This document shows positions 22,376 through 33,242 of a stretch of 64,000 nt of DNA, in pieces (within the stretch, counting starts at the first letter, position 1; the number at the start of each line of letters is the position of its first letter). Source of the stretch: Erinaceus europaeus (lineage: Eukaryota > Chordata > Mammalia > Eulipotyphla > Erinaceidae). The position numbers and the translations under genes were made by a program. The stretch spans positions 39,647,375 to 39,711,374 of the forward strand of contig NC_080181.1 in assembly GCF_950295315.1 (NCBI RefSeq), given 5' to 3'. Under the pieces are notes generated by a model. It was given only the letters and a program-made list of their open reading frames with translations, had not been told where the DNA came from and searched no databases.

Positions 22376-23010
22376 CAACTTTTTATAATAATTCATTTCA
22401 GTGCTGTCATAAAAGGTTGCTCAGTTGAATTTTTGAAAAGAAAAGAAAATACAAAGAAAATACAAGAAAATCCCTGCACGGAAGTCAGGTGAGCTTTTAT
22501 CATCTTCAGATAGAAGGTAAAATAACCATGACCCCCCCCCAAAAAAAAAAAAAAAACAACCTGAAGTGGCATATTAGAAGTCTGAAATCCATCCAGCCTG
22601 GATGACAATGTGGACATTTACACTTTGCTTTTACAACTCCTTATCCCCTACTCTTCTTGCTATGTGTGGGTGTGGAAGGTCACTTTAGACAGAACATAAG
22701 CTGGATATGTCCAAAAGGAAGTATCTGCTTTTATTGCTTCTGTGACAGCTACTTGAAAAGGTACTTTTGTCCCTCAAGTTTTAGTCCATGGCTATTTCCA
22801 ATAGGACCTGAGTGATCTGTACCAGCTGTACAGGTGTGCATTATGTTTCTGTTTCACATTTATGGAGCAAGATGATTCAGGTCTGCAGCCATCGGGTTTC
22901 TCCTCACACTGAAAGGCACAGTGCTGACATTGAATAGATTCATAAATGAAGAGGAGACTTAATCCAGGTCATGGTGGGGCACTGCCATCCTCTGCTGGCC
23001 CTGTCTCTTA
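22376..23010. other. Unclassified sequence
   Basis: Nothing recognised apart from a C/A homopolymer junction near 22531-22556. Confidence 0.35.
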
Positions 23011-23024
23011 GCACGAACACCCCA

Positions 23025-23375
23025 GAAGACATTGGGGGAGACCACCCAGTAGAGTGCACACATTTCCGTGCAGCCGGACCAAGGCCCAGGCCTCTGGTCC
23101 TCAGCTGCAGGGGAGAAGCTTCACTAGTGGTGAAGTGGAATAACAGGCCTTTCTCTTTCTCTCTCCCTCTCGATCCCCCTTCCTTCTCATACATACTTTT
23201 TTTTTAAAAAACAGAGCACCGGTCAGCTCTGGCTTATGGTGTGTGTGTGTGTGGGGGGGGGGGGCTTTGAACCTGGGACTTCAGAATGTCAGGCATGACA
23301 GCTTGTTTGCATAACCATTATGCTATCTATCTGCTCCCACCCCTTCCTTCTCAATATCTGTCTCTATCAAAAAGT
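23025..23375 (+). mobile_element. SINE family B split by a C element
   Basis: Forward B: head-like agaccacccagtagagtgca, gccggaccaaggcccaggcc, gaagcttcactagtggtgaa. Its tail is interrupted at about 23191 and resumes with ccttccttctcaatatctgt to tctatcaaaaagt after the nested C copy. Confidence 0.8.
23192..23339 (-). mobile_element. SINE family C nested in a B element
   Basis: Reverse C element with (GT)n and (G)n expansion at 23239-23264, tttgaacctgggacttcaga, and the head ataaccattatgctatctat. Flanked by ccccttccttctca at 23176-23189 and 23340-23353, copied from the host B tail. Confidence 0.85.
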
Positions 23376-23383
23376 GGCTTCTG

Positions 23384-23575
23384 GTTGGTGTATTGTACCA
23401 AAGTAAAGGACACTGGGGAAGTGGGGAAGGGTGGGTTTCAGGTCCTGGTGCATGATGGTGGAGGAGGACCTAGGCTGAGGGTGAGAGTATTTTGAGAAAA
23501 CTGAGAAGTTTTACACATGTACTAACAACTGTATTTATTGCAAACTATCAATTGCAAACCAATTAGAAAAAAAAA
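23384..23575 (+). mobile_element. L1 3' UTR end
   Basis: Same 3' UTR as 1768-2178: ccaaagtaaaggacactggg, ggtcctggtgcatgatggtg, ttttacacatgtactaacaa, ending in an A-rich tail. Confidence 0.8.
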
Positions 23576-23599
23576 AAAGTGAAGGCAGGGCCATAGGAA

Positions 23600-23862
23600 A
23601 AAAACAGGATGCATACACACACATAGATATAGTTATAAAATCAGTTCATATCTGTGAGCTTGGGAGAACTACTACAGTTTCCAATGGAGGGATAGGGACA
23701 CAGGTGGGAACAGGTGGAATTACACCCTAATTACCTTATAATTTTGTAAATCATTATTAAATCACCTAATAAAAAATGGCTGCTGGGAGTAGTGGATTTG
23801 TCCTGTAGGACCCCCTCCCCTAGGAATAACAATAGTGACAATATAAATAAACAAGCAAGCAA
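23600..23862 (+). mobile_element. LINE-like 3' end (second type) followed by a 3' module
   Basis: gaactactacagtttccaat, gtggaattacaccctaatta, tataattttgtaaatcatta then aaatcacctaataaaaa. Directly after the A-rich end comes ggctgctgggagtagtggat, the 3' module otherwise seen on long SINEs. Confidence 0.65.
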
Positions 23863-24237
23863 ATTAATGCATGTCCTGAGACAATACTGCAAAGCACAGA
23901 AACATTTGAAAGGTGGAGAAAGAAGACAGCCTGCCTTGCATTTCATGTATGTCAAGTCCAGTGGTGGAGAGTTCCTGGTTTTTTTTTTCCTGTTGTCTCC
24001 TGTATGCTGGTGTCACATGGTGTCAGTGAGTGCATACCCTACAATCACCAATATAACACGCCATTCAAATCCTGGTTCCCAGGCAGAGGACTAGAGAAAG
24101 GGTGACCTAACATCACAGAGAACATCTTGACAATATATGATGCTATCCAGTCAAAAACCCAACAACAGAAATAGACAACCTTTCCTTCTTACCCCCAAGG
24201 TTCTCATGGGGGTCAAATGGAGCTAATTCATGGGGTC
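23863..24237. other. Unclassified sequence ending in a short tandem duplication
   Basis: Near 24207-24247 the unit ggggtcaaatggagctaa occurs twice. The second copy is part of the duplication flanking the next SINE. Confidence 0.45.
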
Positions 24238-24252
24238 AAATGGAGCTAACTG

Positions 24253-24543
24253 GGGAGTCGGGCTGTAGCACAGCGGGTTAAGCGCAGGTGGCGCAAAGCA
24301 CAAGGACCGGCATAAGGATCCCGGTTCAAACCCCGGCTCCCCACCTGCAGGGGAGTCGCTTCACAGGCGGTGAAGCAGGTCTGCAGGTGTCTATCTTTCT
24401 CTCCTCTCTGTCTTCCCCTCCTCTCTCCATTTCTCTCTGTCCTATCCAACAACGACAACAACAATAATAACTACAACAATAAAATAACAAGGGCAACAAA
24501 AGGGAATAAATAAATAAATAAATAAAATAAATATTAAAAAAAA
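24253..24543 (+). mobile_element. SINE family A, full length with perfect target-site duplication
   Basis: Head ggagtcgggctgtagcacag, box B cggttcaaaccccggctc, tail caacaataataactacaaca and (AAAT)n. Flanked by identical 15-mers aaatggagctaactg at 24238-24252 and 24544-24558. Among the best-preserved A copies here. Confidence 0.96.
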
Positions 24544-24558
24544 AAATGGAGCTAACTG

Positions 24559-24925
24559 TGTGCCTGTCTTGAGCACAGTAGGCACTGCTGTCAGAGTCCA
24601 CACATGTTGGTCAAAGGCACTGACCAGCAAGCTACCTTTGGCCTTTGGTCTGACAGAGCAAACTGAGTGCCCAGTTCCCTGCCAGGGTGGTACTGATGGG
24701 TATTATAGCAGATTTGATCTTCCCTCCACTCCCTCAATGGGGTAGTGCCTGTGAGGTCCACTGGGGAGCTATACCTGCACCTCAACTTTGGACTTGAATG
24801 AGGCAAGGTGCAGGGAAAAGTCCACACTGTTTCCCCCGCCCACCTCCATCTCAGTGGAGAGGTGAGCACTGACTCCTACAAAAGAGCACCAAGACTGAGC
24901 AAAGTGGTGTGGGTTAGGATCCAGG
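24559..24925. other. Unclassified sequence
   Basis: No repeat or exon recognised. Confidence 0.35.
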
Positions 24926-24929
24926 GCAC

Positions 24930-24961
<32 letters not shown>

Positions 24962-24962
24962 G
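24930..24962. repeat. (CT)n tract
   Basis: About 16 CT units. Confidence 0.95.
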
Positions 24963-25469
24963 AGTTTTCATTGACCTTCTCTATCTGACAGCAGTGAGAG
25001 TGAATGGGATGCAGTGAGGCAGGACTGTCAGTGTTTTACTTCCTCATCCTCCTCTCCCAACCTCCACCATAGCAATCAAAGGAGGACTTTGTCTTTCTGA
25101 CTAAACCTTTGCTCCTCAAATCCATGGAGTTTGGCAGCATAGGTGAGCAGTGAATTTCCACCCCTACCTCATTCTAGCAACGAGGTGATAAAATCAACTC
25201 TCTGTCTTTCTCCTCCTACTTTTTCTGCTGGCAGTGTGTCCAGTAAGGGATGAGAGCATTGCTTTTCCTGAGAAGGTGCTGGTGGGTCCAAGAGGAGGCT
25301 GAACTCTTGGTAAACATGTTTGCACTGAACTGTTGTTCATTGCAGGCTGTGTCTCCTCCATGTCTGTTTCTGCATGGCAGTATTCCACGAAGTATCAGGG
25401 AGGTCATGTCAGGCATGATACACTTTATGCAGAGAAATGAATACATGTGCACAGCAATGCATGGGTTAT
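24963..25469. other. Unclassified sequence
   Basis: About 500 bp immediately upstream of the L1 fragment; nothing recognised. Confidence 0.35.
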
Positions 25470-26235
25470 CTGGGCAAAGAGACCCCTCACAGAATGGGAG
25501 AAGATCTTCACATGCCATACATCAGACAAGAAACTAATCACCAAAATATATAAAGAGCTCAGCAAACTTAGCACCAAAAAAGCAAATGACCCCATCCAAA
25601 AATGGGCAGAGGATATGAACAAAACATTCACCTCAAAGGAGATCCAAAAGGCTAACAAACATATGAAAAACTGCTCCAGGTCACTGATTGTCAGAGAAAT
25701 GCAAATTAAGACAACACTAAGATACCACCTCACTCCTGTAAGAATGGCATACATCAAAAAGGACAGCAGCAACAAATGCTGGAGAGGTTGTGGGGACAGA
25801 GGAACCCTTTTACATTGCTGGTGGGAATGTAAATTGGTCCAGCCTCTGTGGAGAGCAGTCTGGAAAACTCTCAGAAGGCTAGACATGGACCTTCCATATG
25901 ATACAGTAACTCCTCTCCTGGGGTTATACCCCAAGGACTCCATAACACCCAACCCAAAAGAGGTGTGTACTCCTATGTTCATAGCAGCACAATTCATAAT
26001 AGCTAAAACCTGGAAGCAACCCAGGTGCCCTACAACAGATGAGTGGCTGAGAAAGCTGTGGTATATATACACAATGGAATACTATGCAGCTATCAAGAAC
26101 AATGAACCCACCTTCTCTGACCCATCTTGGACAGAGCTAGAAGGAATTATGTTAAGTGAGGTAAGTCAGAAAGGTAAAGATGACTATGGGATGATCCCAC
26201 TCATCAATAGAAGTTGAGTAAGAAGATCTGAAAGG
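25470..26235 (+). mobile_element. L1 ORF2 C-terminal fragment, open reading frame intact
   Basis: One frame stays open from 25447 to a TGA at 26215-26217 (256 codons); L1 similarity starts about ten codons in. The segment corresponds to the end of L1 ORF2p, downstream of the reverse-transcriptase core. Visible landmarks: PLTEWEKIF near residue 13, [18 protein letters not shown] near 84-101, and the L1 C-terminal cysteine motif C111-x3-C115-x7-H123-x4-C128 (CWRGC...LLHCWWEC). Then PLLGLYPKD and [14 protein letters not shown] follow. Intact L1 ORF2p is about 1,275 residues, so only about the last fifth is left; endonuclease and RT catalytic parts are absent. No 3' UTR or poly-A follows the stop, unlike other L1 ends in this window. 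The reverse 215-codon frame over it is a shadow. Confidence 0.93.
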
Positions 26236-26595
26236 GAAACCATTTATAGACTTTCTAAAGTGTCTGCCTTTTTTTCTTTTGTAAGTCATACCTGCCTTCT
26301 TCTTGAGGTGTTCTTTTACAACTCTTCTCATTAAGCAAGGGAAACAAACCAAGGGCCTGGTCTAGTCCCTCTGGTTTTATTCTATTTCTAACATCGTGAG
26401 TCCAATAGTGAGACTGAATGGAAACATTTGCTAATAGAGCCAGTGGATCTCACTGGAAGACTGATCATCCATTCTACCTGAATGTGCATACTGCACCCTA
26501 AAGTATTGACTGCTAACTAAAAGCAAAGGCTGAATGCAATTCAGAGTTGTATGACTTTTCTTTGTTGTTGTTCATTATTATGTCTCACTGCTGTG
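26236..26595. other. Unclassified sequence
   Basis: Sequence after the L1 stop; it does not match the L1 3' UTR seen elsewhere here. Confidence 0.35.
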
Positions 26596-26599
26596 AGCC

Positions 26600-26742
26600 A
26601 ACTTTTTTCATGTACAGTGACCCAGGGAGAGAAAGAAAGATACCATAATACTGAAGGTCCCCCCAGTGCAATAGGCACTGTGCTTGAACTTGAGTCACCT
26701 GTGTGACAAAGCAGGTGTGCATACAATCCAGATGAGCATTCT
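26600..26742 (-). mobile_element. SINE family E
   Basis: gacccagggagagaaagaaa, gcttgaacttgagtcacctg, and a head complement caaagcaggtgtgcatacaa. Confidence 0.6.
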
Positions 26743-26856
26743 TTGCAGGCCCTGGAGTTTTACAACATAATATTCAAAATGTCCAACATGCAGTTAAAGT
26801 TATCTCATACTTAGAACCAGGAGGATCAGATGTTGGGGTATTCAGACAATGATTTT

Positions 26857-27240
26857 TTAAAAATATTTTTGTCAGACAGAAAGTTTTATTTTATTTTTTC
26901 CTCCAGGGTTATTGCTGGGCTTGGTGCCTGCACCATGAATCCACCGCTCCTGGAGGCCATTTCCCCCCCCTTTGTTGTTGCCCTTGTTGTTGTAGCCTCG
27001 TTGTGGTTATTATTATTACCATTGTTGATGTCGTTCGTTGTTGGATAGGACAGAGAAATGGAGAGAGGAGGGGAAGACAGAGAGGGGGAGAGAAAGATAG
27101 ACACCTGCAGACCTGCTTCACTGCCTGTGAAGCGACTCCCCTGCAGGTGGGGAGCCGGGGGCTCGAACCGGGATCCTTATGTCGGTCCTTGCTCTTTGTG
27201 CCACGTGTGCTTAACCCACTGTGCCACTGCCCGACCCCCG
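26857..27240 (-). mobile_element. SINE family A-long with target-site duplication
   Basis: Reverse element with the 3' module at the left (cctccagggttattgctggg, ggtgcctgcaccatgaatcc), the A core, and head ccactgcccgacccc. Flanked by agacaatgatttt at 26844-26856 and 27241-27253. Confidence 0.93.
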
Positions 27241-27297
27241 AGACAATGATTTTAAAGCATGAATCAGAAAAATGATTAAGTGCACAATACAGTCAAG

Positions 27298-27690
27298 GAG
27301 ACTGGCGGTGAGCGCACATTACAATGCATAAAGACCCAGGGTCAAGCCCTTAAGTGGTGAAGCAGGTCTGCAGGTGTCTCTCTCTCTCTCTCTCTTTTTA
27401 AGTATTTTATTTATTTATTTACTTATTATTGTATAGAAACAGAGAGAAACTGAGAGGGGAGGGGGAAGATATGGAGAAAGACAGAGAGACACCTGCAGCC
27501 CTGATTCACCACTAGTGAAGCTTTCCTCCTGCAGATGGGAAGGCTTGAACCTGGGTCATTACACACTGTAATATGAGTGCTTAACCAGTGCACCACCACC
27601 TGGCCCCTTGTCTCTCCCTCTCTGTCTTCCCCTTCCCTTTCAATTTCTGATGGTCTCTATTCAGTAAATAAATACAATGAAAAAACTTTA
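27298..27690 (+). mobile_element. SINE family B, split by a nested reverse B copy
   Basis: Left part ggcggtgagcgcacattaca to tgcaggtgtctctctc (27298-27394); right part ctctccctctctgtcttccc to agtaaataaatacaatg (27609-27690). A shortened core (missing about 40 bp) suggests an internal deletion. Confidence 0.82.
27395..27608 (-). mobile_element. SINE family B nested in a forward B element
   Basis: Reverse B copy: tttatttatttacttattat tail, cacctgcagccctgattcac, head caccaccacctggcccc. It must be younger than its host. Confidence 0.87.
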
Positions 27691-28100
27691 AAAAACTTAA
27701 TTGCTTTAAAAAACAATATAATTAATCTCAAAACAAGTATAGGATAAAACAAAACCAGAAAAATCTCAGCATTAAATGGGAGATACAAAAATAATCAAAG
27801 AGGAATTTATAACTGAAATATACAAGTGAGTTTTTCTAAGCCTCACTAGATGGAGATCACAGATAGGAGTCAGTAAACTCAAAGGCAAGTCAATAAATAT
27901 TACTCAGCCTGAAACTATATTGTAAAATTGGAACCATATGGGAAAGTCACAAAAAAACTGGTGTTGCATCACCAGAGTCCCAGAGGAAAGTATAAAAAGT
28001 ATGGTGCTAAAAGCAAAATATATAATAGCTAGATAGATATTTCCCTCAATTGTGTACAGTGTATAAAATGTCAGATTCAAGAAGCTTAGTGAATTTAACA
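27691..28100. other. AT-rich unclassified sequence
   Basis: No repeat or exon recognised. Confidence 0.35.
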
Positions 28101-28101
28101 T

Positions 28102-28103
<2 letters not shown>

Positions 28104-28147
<44 letters not shown>
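28104..28147. repeat. (CA)n microsatellite
   Basis: About 22 AC units. Confidence 0.97.
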
Positions 28148-28148
<1 letters not shown>

Positions 28149-28349
28149 CAAAAGCATGTATGACAGAAATTCAAAGCACACCACATCATTATGAAACTAA
28201 TGTAAAGAAAAAAAAATCTGTTGAAAGCAGTTAGGGAGATGTGCAACTTTATCTACAGGAAAAGAAAAAACCCTACAATTTGAATGACAGTGAATTTCTC
28301 ATTTGAACTTGGCACAGTTTTCAAGTGTTGAAAGAAAACAAACATCAAC

Positions 28350-28512
28350 TGTGTGGGCCAGGTGGTGGTGCACCTGGTTAAGTGCACATACTACAGGCAC
28401 AAGGACTTGGGTTTAAACCTCCCCACCTGCAGGGGGAAAGCTTCATGAGTGGTGAGGCAGGGTGTCTCTCTCTCCCTACCTTCCCCTGTAAACATAACAA
28501 TTATAAATGCAT
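28350..28512 (+). mobile_element. SINE family B, 3'-shortened
   Basis: Head gggccaggtggtggtgcacc and core gggggaaagcttcatgagtg are well preserved. The pyrimidine tail is short and ends near ccttcccctgtaaac. Confidence 0.88.
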
Positions 28513-28659
28513 TTCCTAAGTGGATATTAAAACATACCCCAGATATAACATGCTTTCTATAAGGATCTCACTTCAACTATTAGTAAAATTATAGAAATAA
28601 ATGCAGTTATTACTTTTTTTTTTTTAAGCAGACTTGGCTGTAATTATATCAGGCAAAAG

Positions 28660-28955
28660 TAAGAGCAGAGGTGGAAGAAATAGTGTTATGGTTATACAAA
28701 AAAGACTTTCAAGCCTGAGGCTCTGAAGTCACAGCTTCAGTTCCCTGTGCTATCAGGAGCCAGAGCTAAGCAGTGCTATAGTATGTGTCTCCTGCTCTCC
28801 TTCCCTTCCTTTCTCCCCCTTTCTGTACTTTTCTCATTAAAATAAAACAAAGTACCACTACAAGCCACAGCTAAGTGGTGCTGTAGTATGTGTCCCCTTC
28901 CCTTTTTCTGTATCTCTCTTGTTAAAATAAAACAAATATTTTTTAAAAAGGTGAA
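28660..28955 (+). mobile_element. SINE family C with a duplicated 3' half
   Basis: C head aatagtgttatggttataca and box-B-like segment, then agccagagctaagcagtgct (28760-28779) plus a tail to aaaataaaacaaa. The agccacagctaagtggtgct segment and the same tail then repeat (28860-28945). Confidence 0.75.
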
Positions 28956-29310
28956 AGAAAGAACATTATATAATGATGAAAAGACTACAAAGAAGACATA
29001 GCAATTCTAAATGTTCATGTACCAAAAAACATGGCATGCATGAAGCCAAAATTAACAGATCTTAAGAGGAGACATAGACAGATCCTCAATTACTCTCGGT
29101 AACTTCCTGCTCCTCTCAGCAATTTGTAGAACCACCAGACAGAAAATCATGTAGTGTTTCTAAAAATAACATGATTGCAGAGTTGGAGAACATATTAAAA
29201 GTTGTCAGGGGTTGTGGGCAGAAGGGAGATATGCTGTTAAAATTTTAAAAGGGTCACAAAACTATTCTGTTTCTGGGTTGTGGTGGTGATTCCACAAATG
29301 AACACATGGG
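28956..29310. other. Unclassified sequence
   Basis: No confident family; part may be old LINE. Confidence 0.3.
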
Positions 29311-29322
29311 GAAAGAGTGCTT

Positions 29323-29383
29323 AGACACACACACGCACACGCACATGCACACGCACACTCACACATGCACACACACGCACACA
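29323..29383. repeat. Interrupted (CA)n repeat
   Basis: ACACAC broken by CGCACA/TGCACA units. Confidence 0.93.
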
Positions 29384-29539
29384 GAACTGCATATAAAGCA
29401 TGCTTTGTTATGCATATCACCCAAGCTGGATTTCAGCCCCCACGCCCTGCCCTCTCACACACAAGAGAAAGTTTGGTGCTTTGGTACCTTTACCTCTCTC
29501 CCTGTCTCTCTCTTTCTATCTGAAAACTGACTAAAATCA

Positions 29540-30375
29540 AAAGAAGTGAAGAATACTGACACTACGGAATGTCAGTGGATTTGTTGGAGTTGCTTCTGTA
29601 CTGTTGGTAATAGCTTTGCCGCCATCATCAAATAATGCATGCCTCTTTTTTGACCGGATTGAGACTGGAGTTGGCAATGACTGGCCCTGAAACATGCTCA
29701 TCTGTCCTGTAGACTGAAAGTGAAGGCCTTTATCTTTTGTCTGGGGATGTGTAGCCTCACGAATGACAAGCAGGGCCATGACACTTGCTTTTCCCGTGCA
29801 TCTGTAGAGAGGTAACATAGCAATGGTGCTGCACATAGTAATTAAGCCTAATCGTTGTGAGTTTTACTCAAAGCATCAGAAGCTAAAAATAGGGCCATTT
29901 ATTTCCTGATGCAGGTGTAACATCAGTGGAACTGCTCCTGGCTGTGAAAGGGCAGCATAACCTAGGGATGAGGAGCTTGTGATTGGTCACATCTACTGAT
30001 GAAGTGACTATGGCCTAACATCCCCACTGGGATGAAAATCCTCACGTGTTCTGCCAATTACAAAGCGAACAATTCATATGTGATTAACACTCTTTTTAGA
30101 AATACCTTTGAAAGCAGAGAGCCTTTGGAAATTGGAGTATGAATACTGCTCTATGGTGACGGAGGTGTCTATTTTCTTTGTTGGGAAACATGAAATGAAG
30201 ATGAAAGGGCATAAGTAAAACCACCTGGGGAGAAGTGTGGCTGGGAGAAATATTCTCTCTGTGGACTGTATGAAACTAAGGTCTCTGCTCTCTAAGTGGC
30301 GGATTTGATAGCTAAAAGTAATTTTGTCGCTTATTACCAATATTATGAAACATAGTAGAGATGTTCAGATACATA
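29540..30375. other. Longest clean single-copy-looking block in the central part
   Basis: About 830 bp with no repeat family. Contains a perfect MEF2-consensus 10-mer ctaaaaatag at 29883-29892 followed by ggccatttatttcc. A 99-codon reverse open frame (29537-29836) has no recognisable domain. A conserved non-coding element is possible but not shown. Confidence 0.35.
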
Positions 30376-30392
30376 GCTTATCAGTTTAAAAT

Positions 30393-30620
30393 ATTTTATT
30401 ATATTTATTTATTTATTGAGGCTTTTAAAAAATCTTTAGTTATTTACTGGATAGAGACAGCCAGAAATCTAGAGGGAAGGGAGTGACAGGGAGGGAGAGA
30501 GAGACACCTGTAATGCTGCTTCACTTACTGAACTTCCCCCCTGCAGGTGAGGACTGGGGTTTGAACCTTGCACACTGTAATATGTGTGCTCAACTAGGCG
30601 TGCCACCACCTGGCCCCCTG
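30393..30620 (-). mobile_element. SINE family B with target-site duplication
   Basis: Reverse B element flanked by tcagtttaaaat at 30381-30392 and 30621-30632. The tail has tttatttatttattgaggc. Confidence 0.9.
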
Positions 30621-30642
30621 TCAGTTTAAAATCTTAACCTTA

Positions 30643-30915
30643 TAGCTAGGTAGTGGAGCATGCAGTGGACCTCACATATTACCATGGACAAACAAGGAAG
30701 GATCCATCTTCAAACCTCAACTTCCCACCTGTAGGGAAGGAGGCTTCACAGTGCTGCAAGTGTCTCCACTTCTCTCTGTCTCCCTCTCTGTCTCTCTGTC
30801 TCACCCACTATGTAAAAAACAAAGGGAAAAATAACCACTGGTAGCAGTGGAGTCATTTTGTAGTCACAGAACCCCAGCCATAACCCTGATGGCATAAGTA
30901 AATAAATAAATAGGT
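30643..30915 (+). mobile_element. SINE family B-long
   Basis: Head ctaggtagtggagcatgcag; tail with tctctctgtc repeats; then the 3' module accactggtagcagtggagt to ataaccctgatggcataag and (TAAA)n. Confidence 0.8.
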
Positions 30916-31324
30916 AAGTCTTGTCATAAAGGAAACATGACTTGGGGACAAACTAGTCAATTTAACTATCTTGGAGGATATGATGCCTGATTTGTTAAAA
31001 TTAAAGTTTCAGGAACTTAAATAGCAAGGCTTCCTTTTTTCCTTTCTTTTCGCCATCACTGTGATATTTAAGTTATTTTAAATGAAGTTTCAGCTTCATT
31101 TGCAAACAGAAAGTGAACTTTGCATAACTAAATGGTTGTGTGTGATCAGAAATATGTCACAGTGGATCCAATACTTTGTGAATACTCTTCCCAGACCTGC
31201 CTACTGATGAGCAAAATGCAGTGGACACAGACTCCATTTTTATGTGGTCAGAGGGGAAAGGGGAACTATATTGCAGAGGTGGAAATGGAATTGCTTGTAG
31301 GAACAACTGAATCAATTTATTTTT
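30916..31324. other. Unclassified sequence
   Basis: Nothing recognised. Confidence 0.35.
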
Positions 31325-31338
31325 GCATTGTCATTTTC

Positions 31339-31633
31339 TTTTTTTTTTTATAATTTTTTTTAATTTTATTTATTCCCTTTTGTTGCCCTTGTTTTTTTTA
31401 TTGTTGTAGTTATTATTGTTGTTGTCATTGTTGTTAGATAGGACAGAGAGAAATGGAGAGAGGAGGGGAAGACAGAGAGGAGGAGAGAAAGATAGACACC
31501 TGCAGACCTGCTTCACCGCCTGTGAAGCGACTCCCCTGCAGGTGGGGAGCCGGGGTTCGAACCGGGATCCTTATGCCGGTCCTTGTGCTTTGCGCCACCT
31601 GCGCTTAACCCGTTGCACTACAGCCCGACTCCC
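31339..31633 (-). mobile_element. SINE family A with target-site duplication
   Basis: Nearly consensus reverse A element flanked by gcattgtcattttc (31325-31338) and gcattgttattttc (31634-31647), one mismatch. Confidence 0.95.
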
Positions 31634-31825
31634 GCATTGTTATTTTCACCTCTGACCTATCGTCCAAATGAATAGCCTCTGGTTGCTTCTGATGTTCAAT
31701 TTTAGTCTGGAGTGTGCTGTTTCAGTTGACAGCATCACACTTGTGGGGATATTAGTGATCAAAACAGCCAATTTCCATTCAACTGCCAGTCAATATGGAG
31801 AGAGACCGAATTAACTTGTTTTTAA

Positions 31826-32418
31826 TTTAATGGCTTCCGGGGTTATCACTAGGGGTCACTGCTTGCACAATAAAGTCGCATCTCCCAGTGGCTTTTTTTC
31901 TTCTTCTTCTTCTTTCTTTTGTAGTTGGAGAAAGAGAGAAACTGGGATGGAAAGGGAGATAGAGAGGTGGGGAAAGGGGCCAGGTGGTGGTGCACCTGGT
32001 TGAGTACAGGATACCATAAGCCAAGGACCTGGGTTCTAGTCCCTCCCTGGTCCCAAACCACAGGGGGAAAGCTTTGTGAATAGTAAAGCAGTGTTGCAGG
32101 TCTCTCTCCCTCTCTGTCACTCCCTTCCTTCTTCATATTTGGCTGTCTCTATACAATAAATAAAGGTAATAAAAAATAAAATAAAATAAAAAAGAGAGGG
32201 AGAGAGAAAGAGACATCTTTAGCATTGCTTCAACTGCTCACAACCCTTGTCCCTTTCAGATGCAAACCTGCTTCACCACCAGTGAAATGTAGTCTCCACT
32301 CCCCACCCATTCCCCCCTAGGACAGGTGGGGAGCAGAGGGCTTGAATCCGGATCCACACTGGCTTTCTTGTGCTTCCACCTTAGTGCAATTAACCGGGTG
32401 TGCCAAAGCCTGGCCCCC
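31826..32418 (-). mobile_element. Long SINE (A/B-long type) interrupted by a forward B element
   Basis: Module at the left (ggcttccggggttatcacta, tgcttgcacaataaagtcgc), purine block to about 31972, interruption, then core resumes (gagaaagagacatctttagc). The head ends ccaaagcctggccccc. The core has a partial duplication (two cttcacc-like segments, 32225-32300). Confidence 0.75.
31975..32195 (+). mobile_element. SINE family B nested in a reverse long SINE
   Basis: Forward B element: ggggccaggtggtggtgcac head, gggggaaagctttgtgaata, tail tacaataaataaaggtaata plus (AAAAT)n. Host purine tract (gagagaggtg / gagagggaga) flanks both sides. Confidence 0.9.
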
Positions 32419-33080
32419 AAGTTCTAACCTTCTAAGAACATAGCTGCCTTCTCTGGGGACTGGTGCTTACTCTTTGGTACTTTCCAAAAGTTACCTTGAA
32501 CATAGAAAAAGGCTTCTTTATTGCCCTCTTCATTAACATTATGAGGTGCAATTGAATCTCTACAGGTTGGCTCCCATCTGGATAGAAAGGTTTCACTTGT
32601 TTCACAAGCCAATCACATAATTATTGCCTGAGTTTACTGAGGAAAATCCACATTGCAAGAGTATAAGAGTATAAGGAGGAGGTACTAAGCCACTTAGACA
32701 AGGTCTGGGAGATCAGTATGAAAAGTTGTATTGCAGGGGTGTAGAACAATTTCCTGAACACCATAGACTCAGCTAGCAGAATCCTGCTCCTCTGCCAGAA
32801 CCTTTGCTAGCAGCTACTGAAGTTTGGAGAAGGCTGCAGAGGTTACTTTAGAGGTCTATTATCAAGGCCACCTATTAGTTTTAATTAGGACTAGACTTCT
32901 TGGCACAACTAGACCTTTATCTTGCCTTGCCTCACACACTTTTCAGTTTGTCAGTGTACTCATAAATAAGTGGTTATCCTGGTTAATGACAAAAGTCACT
33001 TTTCAAATGCATAATTTTATGATCAGTCAGAATCATTACAGTACATACAATGGAAGGACCAGAAACAAAGATGAATATCA
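32419..33080. other. Unclassified sequence
   Basis: About 660 bp without recognised repeats. Confidence 0.35.
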
Positions 33081-33084
33081 AATG

Positions 33085-33242
33085 TAGTGGTCTGGAAGGT
33101 GGCACAGTGGATAAAACACTGGACTCTCAAGCATAAGGTCTCGAGTTCAATCCCCGGCAACACATGTACCAAAGTGATGTCTGGTTCTTTTTCTCTTTTC
33201 TCTTTCTCATTAATAAATAAATAAAATATTTTTAAAAAGAGA
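33085..33242 (+). mobile_element. SINE family D
   Basis: Good D representative: ggtctggaaggtggcacagt, ggataaaacactggactctc, box B cgagttcaatccccggcaac, and the tail cattaataaataaataaaat. Confidence 0.88.

Noticed and set aside
24253..24340. tRNA-gene-like A and B boxes at SINE heads
   Set aside because: They occur in dozens of dispersed copies with SINE bodies and target-site duplications. None can fold as a complete tRNA with a proper acceptor stem as far as I can see.
25425..26072. 215-codon reverse open frame
   Set aside because: It is antisense to the L1 ORF2 fragment and has no independent domain.
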